From DASPOF01 sp035626155 (GTDB taxonomy: Bacteria; Desulfobacterota; Binatia; Binatales; Binataceae): a DNA stretch of 11,694 nt. Under the pieces are notes generated by a model. It saw only the letters and a program-made list of their open reading frames with translations, had not been told where the DNA came from and did no database searches. Of the stretch, positions 6,168 through 11,694 are shown in pieces. How positions within the stretch are numbered: position 1 is the first letter of the stretch; each line of letters begins with the position of its first letter. A program made the translations under genes and the position numbers. The stretch is from assembly GCA_035626155.1 (NCBI GenBank), contig DASPOF010000155.1, forward strand, positions 1 to 11,694. Reading direction: 5' to 3'.

Positions 6168-9100
6168 ATATTGCCGACCTCTTCATCCGCCGCCCCGTGA
6201 TGACGACGCTGTGCTCGCTCGCGATCGTCTTTTTCGGGCTGATGGCGTATCGGCTGCTGCCGGTCAACGACCTGCCCAACGTCGATTTTCCCACCATCGT
6301 GGTCTTCGCCGGCCTGCCCGGCGCCAGCCCGGAAACGATGGCGTCATCGATCGCCACGCCGCTGGAGAAGCAATTCTCGACCATCGCGGGCCTGGACTCG
6401 ATGACCTCGAGCAGCGTCCAGGGCATGACCAACGTCACGCTCCAGTTCACGCTCAGCCGCAACATCGATGCGGCCGGGCAGGATGTGCAGGCGGCGATCA
6501 CCGCGACGCTGGCGCAACTGCCGCCCGGGATGCCGAGTCCGCCGATCTTCAGGAAGGTCAACCCCGCCGACCAGCCGGTCCTCTACCTCTCGGCCAGCTC
6601 GAGCACGATGCCGATGTCGTCGGTGGACGAGTACGCCGAGACTTTCCTCGGCCAGCGCATCTCGATGGTGAGCGGAGTCGCGCAGGTCCAGGTCTATGGA
6701 TCGCAAAAGTATGCGGTGAGGATCCAGCTCGATCCGAAGGCGCTGGCTTCGCGCGGGCTTGGCATCGACGAGGTCGCGCAGGCGGTCGCAAGCGCCAACG
6801 TGGACGAGCCGACCGGAACGCTGTGGGGCAAGAACCAGGCCTACACGGTCGACACGCGCGGACAGCTCACCAGTGCCGCCGCCTATCGGCCCCTGGTCGT
6901 CGCCTACCGCAACGGCGCGCCGGTGCGCCTGGGCGAAATCGGCCGCGTGCTCGACAGCACCCAGGATGACAAGGTCGCAAGCTGGTCGAACGGAGAGCCC
7001 TCGGTCGTGCTCGCGGTCCAGCGCCAGCCGGGCACCAACACGGTCGAAGTCGTGAACAACGTGCTCAAGCTTCTGCCGACCTTCCGCGCGGAGGTGCCCG
7101 CCGGACTCCACATCGACATCCTCGGCGACCGCTCGGAGACGATTCGCGAGTCGGTCAACGACGTTCAGTTCACGCTCGTGCTCACCGTGTGCCTGGTGGT
7201 GATGGTGATCTTCCTGTTCCTGCGCAATCTCTCGGCCACCGTCATCCCGAGCCTCGCGCTGCCGATGTCGATCATCGGCACGTTCGGCGTGATGTGGGCG
7301 CTCAACTACTCGCTCGACAATCTTTCGCTGATGGCGATCACGCTGGCGGTCGGGTTCGTGGTGGACGATGCGATCGTGATGCTCGAAAACATCGTGCGGC
7401 ACATGGAGATGGGCCAGGACGTGCTCAGCGCCGCGCTCGAAGGGGCCAGGGAAATCGGCTTCACGATCGTTTCGATGACGATCTCGCTGGCCGCGGTGTT
7501 CATCCCGGTGCTCTTCATGGGCGGGATTCTCGGGCGGCTGCTGCACGAGTTCGCGGTGACGATTGGCGCTGCGATCCTCGTCTCCGGCTTCATCTCACTT
7601 ACGCTCACGCCGATGCTGTGCTCGCGATTCCTCAAGCCGCCCGAAAGCGAACGTCACGGACGCCTGTACGCCTCGACCGAACGCTTTTTCGATGGGATGC
7701 GCAGCGGCTACCGGCGCAGCCTCGCGTGGGTGATGAGCCATCGGCTCGGCGCGATGGTCTTTTCGGGCGTGATGCTGCTCGCGACGGTCTACATGTTCAA
7801 GGTCGTCCCCAAGGGCTTCATCCCCGAGGAGGATACCGACACTATCATCGCGTTCAGCCTGGCCGCGCAGGGGATCTCGTTCGATGCGATGAAGGAACAT
7901 CAGCTCGCCCTGGTCCATCTGCTCCAGAACGACCCGAACATCCGGCGATTCTTCTCCAACGCCGGCGCGGGCGGCCCCGGCGGCGGGACCAACTCCGGCA
8001 TCTTCTACGTTCACCTGAAACCGCGCTCGCAGCGCAAGCTCGGCGTCAAGGAAATAATCGAGCGCTGGCGTCCGATCGCGAACAGCATCCCCGGTCTCCA
8101 GGTCTTCTTTATGAACCCGCCGCCGATTCGAGTCGGCGCGCAGTTCACGCGCAGCATGTACCAGCTCACGCTTCAGAGCACGGAGACCAGGACGCTGTAC
8201 AAGTACGCTCCGATCCTGGAAGCGAGGATGCGCGGGTTGCCTGATATCAAAGGCGTCAACAGCGACCTGCAAGTCCAAAATCCGCAGGTCTCGATCGATA
8301 TCGACCGCGACAAGGCGCGCACGCTCGGCGTCAGCGCGCAGGCGATCGAGGACGCGCTCTACGACGCTTACGGCGCGCGGCAGATCTCGACGATCTACGC
8401 GCCCACCAACGAGTACTGGGTGATCATGGAGGTCGAGCCGCAGTACCAGATGGATCCCGGCACGCTCGCGCTCCTGTACGTGCGATCGCAAACGGGCGAC
8501 CTGGTCCCGCTGGATACGCTCGTGAAATTCACCCGCACGCTCGGCCCGCTCCAGATCAATCACTTCGGCCAACTGCCGTCATCCACGATTTCCTTCGACG
8601 TGGCGCCCGGCGCGTCGCTCGGCAAGGCGCTCGATGAAGTAAAGAAGCTCGCGGCCAACACCCTGCCCGACTCGATCACCGCAAGCTTCCAGGGCACCGC
8701 GCAGGCGTTTCAGGCCTCGATGGGGAATCTCGGCGTGCTGCTCGTCATGACGATCCTGGTCATCTACCTCGTCCTCGGAATCCTGTACGAAAGCTTCATC
8801 CATCCGGTGACGATTCTGTCGGGTCTTCCGTCGGCCGGGTTCGGCGCGCTGGTCACGCTGTGGGCGCTTGGATTCGAACTGGACCTGTTCGCGTTCGTGG
8901 GCGTGATAATGCTGGTCGGACTGGTGAAAAAGAATGCGATCATGATGATCGACTTCGCGCTCGACGCGCAGCGCAATGAGGGCAAGACCCCCGCCGAGGC
9001 GATCTTCGAGGGCGCGATCATCCGGTTCAGGCCGATCATGATGACCACTGCGGCGGCGCTGATGGGCACGCTTCCGATCGCGCTGGGATTCGGCGCGGGG

Positions 9101-9328
9101 GCGGAATCGCGCCGGCCATTGGGCGTCGCGGTCGTGGGTGGCTTGTTCTTCTCCCAGTTCCTGACCCTCTACATCACGCCCGTCGTCTACACGTACATGG
9201 AGGCGTTCCTCGAGTGGCTCAACGCGATGCGCGAGCGGCGCACGCGCACGCCGGCCGAGGCGCCCGCTCCCGCACCAGCGCTCGATGCCGGCGCCGCGCA
9301 GCCGGACAATCGCCGGCTCGCGTCCTGA
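6164..9328 (+). CDS. RND efflux transporter permease, HAE-1 family (MdtB/MdtC/AcrB-like)
   Basis: 1054 residues, full length for the family. It exports hydrophobic or amphipathic compounds from the periplasm/inner membrane using proton influx, as a trimer. TM1 is TTLCSLAIVFFGLMAYRLLP (14-33), followed by the porter-domain opening DLPNVDFPTIVV...GASPETMASSIATPLEKQ (36-70). TM4 has the proton-relay pair D401-D402 in GFVVDDAIVMLENI. TM10 has K923 in GLVKKNAIMMIDF, matching the AcrB Lys940 position. The second porter half starts VPKGFIPEEDTDT (548-560). TM7-TM12 are all present, ending FFSQFLTLYITPVVYTYMEAF. The N-terminal RRPVMTTLCSLAIVFFGLMAYR and KVNPADQPVLYL (131-142) fit the MdtB/C-like subgroup. 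A Pro/Ala-rich tail (1028-1054) follows. The start is GTG, coupled to the adaptor. No TolC-type gene follows, so the channel must be shared. Substrate unknown. Confidence 0.95.
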   Translation: MNIADLFIRRPVMTTLCSLAIVFFGLMAYRLLPVNDLPNVDFPTIVVFAGLPGASPETMASSIATPLEKQFSTIAGLDSMTSSSVQGMTNVTLQFTLSRNIDAAGQDVQAAITATLAQLPPGMPSPPIFRKVNPADQPVLYLSASSSTMPMSSVDEYAETFLGQRISMVSGVAQVQVYGSQKYAVRIQLDPKALASRGLGIDEVAQAVASANVDEPTGTLWGKNQAYTVDTRGQLTSAAAYRPLVVAYRNGAPVRLGEIGRVLDSTQDDKVASWSNGEPSVVLAVQRQPGTNTVEVVNNVLKLLPTFRAEVPAGLHIDILGDRSETIRESVNDVQFTLVLTVCLVVMVIFLFLRNLSATVIPSLALPMSIIGTFGVMWALNYSLDNLSLMAITLAVGFVVDDAIVMLENIVRHMEMGQDVLSAALEGAREIGFTIVSMTISLAAVFIPVLFMGGILGRLLHEFAVTIGAAILVSGFISLTLTPMLCSRFLKPPESERHGRLYASTERFFDGMRSGYRRSLAWVMSHRLGAMVFSGVMLLATVYMFKVVPKGFIPEEDTDTIIAFSLAAQGISFDAMKEHQLALVHLLQNDPNIRRFFSNAGAGGPGGGTNSGIFYVHLKPRSQRKLGVKEIIERWRPIANSIPGLQVFFMNPPPIRVGAQFTRSMYQLTLQSTETRTLYKYAPILEARMRGLPDIKGVNSDLQVQNPQVSIDIDRDKARTLGVSAQAIEDALYDAYGARQISTIYAPTNEYWVIMEVEPQYQMDPGTLALLYVRSQTGDLVPLDTLVKFTRTLGPLQINHFGQLPSSTISFDVAPGASLGKALDEVKKLAANTLPDSITASFQGTAQAFQASMGNLGVLLVMTILVIYLVLGILYESFIHPVTILSGLPSAGFGALVTLWALGFELDLFAFVGVIMLVGLVKKNAIMMIDFALDAQRNEGKTPAEAIFEGAIIRFRPIMMTTAAALMGTLPIALGFGAGAESRRPLGVAVVGGLFFSQFLTLYITPVVYTYMEAFLEWLNAMRERRTRTPAEAPAPAPALDAGAAQPDNRRLAS

Positions 9329-9446
9329 CCGCGCGCCCGAAAACGTAAATCGCACGCTCCTGCGGCGTCGATGCTCTCAACAAAGCGCGGAAACGATTTC
9401 CTCCTTCCTTGATCTTCCTTCCGTGTGCGAGAAATAAGGCTGAGCA

Positions 9447-9452
9447 AGGAGG
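9447..9452 (+). promoter_or_regulatory. Strong Shine-Dalgarno for the alpha/beta hydrolase
   Basis: AGGAGG lies 6 nt before ATG 9459. It fixes the start and suggests good translation. The 130-bp gap before it (9329-9458) shows no clear promoter. Confidence 0.8.
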
Positions 9453-9458
9453 TTCGCG

Positions 9459-10187
9459 ATGCCGGTATTCGAACGCGACGGAGTCTCGATCAATTACCAG
9501 GAATTCGGTTCGGGCTATCCGATTCTGCTATTCGCGCCGGGCGGGATGCGCTCGAGCATCCGGTTCTGGGAGAACAGTCCGTTCGACCCGACCCGCGAAC
9601 TAAAATCGGACTTTCGCGTCATCGCGATGGACCAGCGCAACGCGGGCCGCTCGCGCGCTCCGCTGAGTGCGTCGGACGGATGGCACAGCTATACGGGCGA
9701 CCATCTCGCGCTGCTCGATCATCTCGGAATCCGAAGCTGCCACCTGATGGGCGGATGCATCGGATCGTCGTACTGCATGCGGGTAATCGAAAAAGCTCGC
9801 GGGCGGGTGAGCGCCGCGGTGCTGCAAAATCCGATCGGACTGTCGCCGCGCAACCGGGAGCTGTTCTACGCGATGTTCGACGGTTGGGCCGCCGATCTGA
9901 AGGCGTCGCACCCGGAGATCGATGACGCGGGACTGCACGCTTTCCGGGATCGCATGTATGGCGGCGATTTTGTTTTCAACGTATCGCGCGACTTCGTGCG
10001 CTCAATCGCAACGCCGCTGATGATTCTCATGGGCAGCGATGACTACCATCCGACGCCCATTTCCGAGGAAATCGCGGCGCTCGCGCCGAACGCGCAACTG
10101 CTCCGCGATTGGAAGACCCCGGAGCTGATTGCGCAGACGGTCAAGCGCGTGCGCGAGTTTCTCGCCTCGCACACGCCCAAATCGTAG
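9459..10187 (+). CDS. Alpha/beta hydrolase with cysteine at the nucleophile position
   Basis: 242 residues. It has the fold's early strands (INYQEFGSGYPILLFAPGGM, 11-30, with the oxyanion PGG) and the VIAMDQRNAGRSRAP segment (54-68). The nucleophile elbow is GGCIG at 98-102, so residue 100 is Cys where most family members have Ser. After a lid (about 128-180), LMILMGSDDYHP (187-198) gives the acid (D194 or D195). The usual C-terminal catalytic His is not in a standard place: the segment reads LLRDWKTPELIAQ, with His only at 197 and 238. Reaction is therefore uncertain: a thiol-type esterase/dienelactone-hydrolase-like activity, or a non-hydrolytic role. The protein has no signal peptide and is cytosolic. 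It is 130 bp after the efflux operon with its own strong SD, so independent expression is likely. It is convergent with the lipoprotein gene. Confidence 0.85.
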   Translation: MPVFERDGVSINYQEFGSGYPILLFAPGGMRSSIRFWENSPFDPTRELKSDFRVIAMDQRNAGRSRAPLSASDGWHSYTGDHLALLDHLGIRSCHLMGGCIGSSYCMRVIEKARGRVSAAVLQNPIGLSPRNRELFYAMFDGWAADLKASHPEIDDAGLHAFRDRMYGGDFVFNVSRDFVRSIATPLMILMGSDDYHPTPISEEIAALAPNAQLLRDWKTPELIAQTVKRVREFLASHTPKS

Positions 10188-10197
10188 CTTTGTGCGC

Positions 10198-10213
10198 GAG
10201 CGCGGCGGCGCTC
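10198..10213. terminator. Hairpin between convergent genes
   Basis: GAGCGC-GGCG-GCGCTC, a 6-bp stem 10 bp after the hydrolase stop and 6 bp beyond the end of the convergent lipoprotein gene. Its position suits a bidirectional terminator. Neither side has a T-run. Confidence 0.35.
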
Positions 10214-10219
10214 AGGCTG

Positions 10220-10477
10220 CTACAGGATCAGTCCGACCACGTCCGCAACGATTCGGAACGGGAGCAGGACGATAGTCGCGACTGCATGGGCGGTCGCGCC
10301 CAGGACGCTGTCGGGTTCGCTGGATTCAGCGGGTGCAGGCGTGGGCGCAGCCTGCGGCTGGCTCTGCGCAGTGGTGGAGTCGGGCGGTGGCGTCTGATTC
10401 TGGCTCGAGCACCCGGCTAGTATGGGAATCGCGGATGCCAGCATCAAAACCGGTATCCACTTCATCTCCAACTTCAT
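10220..10477 (-). CDS. Small predicted lipoprotein of unknown function
   Basis: 85 residues. MKLEMKWIPVLMLASAIPILAGC is a lipoprotein signal with lipobox LAG|C at Cys23 and serines at +2 and +3. Residues 24-55 are a low-complexity Gln/Pro/Ser/Thr/Ala linker. Residues about 59-85 (LGATAHAVATIVLLPFRIVADVVGLIL) are hydrophobic to the end, long enough for a membrane or amphipathic helix. So the chain may be anchored at both ends. I do not recognise a family. Start at ATG 10477 has an AGGA 9 nt upstream; ATG 10465 is an alternative but has GGAG directly abutting it. The gene is small and convergent with the hydrolase gene, with its own upstream region of 190 bp. It may be a lineage-specific envelope protein. 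Confidence 0.68.
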   Translation of the reverse strand: MKLEMKWIPVLMLASAIPILAGCSSQNQTPPPDSTTAQSQPQAAPTPAPAESSEPDSVLGATAHAVATIVLLPFRIVADVVGLIL

Positions 10478-10671
10478 GCAAGTAAGTCCTAGTCTCGCCT
10501 GCGCGTTTCATCAACCCACTAGCTGATCTCGCCCAGGCCGACGGGCTATCGCGGCAATCGTGCGCCTGTCGCCGTTGATTGCGCCGGACCGGCCGTCTAA
10601 GCTGCCTCTTACATGCGCGCCCTTGTCGCCGTTTCACCCGTTGCAGAACATTTCCCGCGCAGCGTGACATC

Positions 10672-11694
10672 GTGATATCCGCCCGAGCCGTCCCGGCAGA
10701 CCTGAACTTCTCAGTCGCAATCTGCACTCTCAATCGGCGAGCGTACCTTGAGAGAGCGGTCAGCGCAGTACTGAATCAACTTCGCGACTTCCCCAACGGC
10801 CGCCTCATCGTCATCGACAACGGCTCCACTGACTCCACTCCTGAGTACCTGGCTTCCGTCAAGGCGGCGAATCGCCAATTCGACGCGGCCGCGGAACCGC
10901 GGCAGGGATTGTATTACGCGCGCGCCAGAGCGATCGGCAACGCCGCAGGAGAGTTCCTCATCTTCCTTGATGACGACGCAGTACCCAAACCCGGATGGCT
11001 CAATGGGATACTCGAGACACTGCTTTCCGCGCCGGATGTCGGTGTCGTCGGATGCTCGATCGAACCCATCTGGGAGGGTGAGCGGCCCGAATGGCTATCT
11101 GACCGGCTGGCGCGTGAGATTCCCATTTACCAGGTAGAGTCTCCCGACTCGCCGGGGCGATTTCCGAGCTTCCCGGCTGGGATATCACTGGGGATCCGAG
11201 TGAACGAGTGCGCGCGATTATACATCGGCCCGGAGCGGCGCACCGAATATCCGCTCGGCCGCAAAGGAACCCCCGCCGATGGCCGCGCGTATCAGATGGT
11301 GGGTGGCGAAGATAATGACCTCTGCGAGATATATGCGCGCAATGGGTACCGCGTTCTGTTCACCAACCGCGCGTGCGTCGGCCATGCCGTTTCGCCCGAG
11401 CGGCTTAAACCCGAATGGTACCTGCGCAAGTACAGAAGCGAGGGCCACCTGCGCATCCGCCTGTCGCGCCTGACGGGACGTCCGCCGGTCAATAATGACT
11501 CGATCAAGATGCTCGCCGGGCTGCCGGTGTTCGCGCTGCTCCGCCCCGTGCACCGGTTATTCCGCCCCGCATCGGCGCTGCTGTTCGAGGCTTACTACGC
11601 GAAATGTCTGGGCGCCTGGAAGGAACTTCTCGCGGGAGAGCGCCCCGGGGCGCTCCCTTACGATGCCCGGTCCTTGAAAGGCCGCGCGCCAGGC
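10672..11694 (+). CDS. Family 2 glycosyltransferase, C-terminus off the window
   Basis: 341 visible codons from GTG 10672 to the right edge, no stop. The GT-A start is LNFSVAICTLNRRAYLERAVSAVL (11-34), followed by RLIVIDNGSTDSTPEYL (44-60), the nucleotide-binding core of GT2. RQGLYYARARAIGNAAGEFLIFLDDDAVPKPGWL (77-110) contains the DDD metal site (100-102). GGEDNDLCEIYARNGYRVLF (211-230) carries the E213-D214 catalytic-base motif. The protein would transfer a sugar from a nucleotide sugar, probably for surface polysaccharide, O-antigen or a glycolipid; the acceptor is unknown. A transmembrane tail is not evident in the visible part. The GTG has no good SD and there is no in-frame upstream ATG, so the start is tentative. 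The 194-bp gap upstream (10478-10671) holds no gene I can support. Confidence 0.87.
   Translation, partial: MISARAVPADLNFSVAICTLNRRAYLERAVSAVLNQLRDFPNGRLIVIDNGSTDSTPEYLASVKAANRQFDAAAEPRQGLYYARARAIGNAAGEFLIFLDDDAVPKPGWLNGILETLLSAPDVGVVGCSIEPIWEGERPEWLSDRLAREIPIYQVESPDSPGRFPSFPAGISLGIRVNECARLYIGPERRTEYPLGRKGTPADGRAYQMVGGEDNDLCEIYARNGYRVLFTNRACVGHAVSPERLKPEWYLRKYRSEGHLRIRLSRLTGRPPVNNDSIKMLAGLPVFALLRPVHRLFRPASALLFEAYYAKCLGAWKELLAGERPGALPYDARSLKGRAPG

Noticed and set aside
6344..7546. 400-codon minus-strand frame inside the RND permease
   Set aside because: His/Arg/Asp-rich composition typical of shadows of GC-rich genes; the permease frame is complete. The frames at 7595-8572, 8579-9355 and 7189-8244 are rejected for the same reason.
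10486..10514. Possible minus-strand promoter of the small lipoprotein (TTGATG, 17 bp, TAGGAC)
   Set aside because: Only 4/6 and 3/6 matches, and it would start transcription at the ATG with the presumed SD inside the -10 box.
10575..10603. Possible plus-strand promoter for the glycosyltransferase (TTGATT, 17 bp, TAAGCT)
   Set aside because: The -10 matches consensus at 3/6 only, and similar pairs occur by chance.
10326..10733. Minus-strand frame across the lipoprotein gene and the glycosyltransferase start
   Set aside because: It conflicts with a convincing lipobox protein in another frame and has no motif or SD.

Overview
The window is GC-rich DNA, except for one block of about 50% G+C near 3.7-4.7 kb. 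It looks like a chromosomal segment of a free-living Gram-negative bacterium. The grounds are a tripartite-type RND efflux pair, two predicted lipoproteins, a Sec signal peptide, GTG starts and clear Shine-Dalgarno (SD) sites. An F420-type luciferase-like oxidoreductase beside a PIG3-type quinone reductase and a stand-alone methyltransferase recalls soil lineages such as Binatia, Rokubacteria or deltaproteobacteria. That placement is inference; there is no rRNA or marker gene here.

Layout. From 1 to about 3.6 kb, four minus-strand genes lie 100-230 bp apart: a PIG3-like NAD(P)H:quinone oxidoreductase cut by the left edge, a secreted DUF2141 protein, an LLM-class flavin-dependent oxidoreductase and a class I SAM methyltransferase. 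The gap between the second and third holds three strong hairpins. From 3.69 to 4.73 kb there is a plus-strand, lower-GC two-gene cassette: a small protein with a weak resemblance to DUF4258 toxins, then a zinc-finger/HTH protein of the MqsA/YgiT type. A perfect 8-3-8 palindrome overlaps its predicted promoter, and hairpins follow it. This is the most likely transferred unit. From 4.86 to 9.33 kb lies an RND efflux operon (lipoprotein-type adaptor, then a 1054-residue inner-membrane permease) whose genes overlap by 4 bp. No outer-membrane channel gene accompanies it. Then come an alpha/beta hydrolase with cysteine at the nucleophile elbow (plus), a small lipoprotein (minus, convergent), and a family 2 glycosyltransferase (plus) cut by the right edge.

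How the genes work together. Only two pairs show operonic linkage. The adaptor and permease should form an efflux pump that borrows a TolC-like channel encoded elsewhere. The small protein and MqsA-like protein should form an autoregulated toxin-antitoxin-like unit. The other genes look independently transcribed and share no evident pathway. The strongest lead for something new is the low-GC cassette with its promoter-embedded palindrome.
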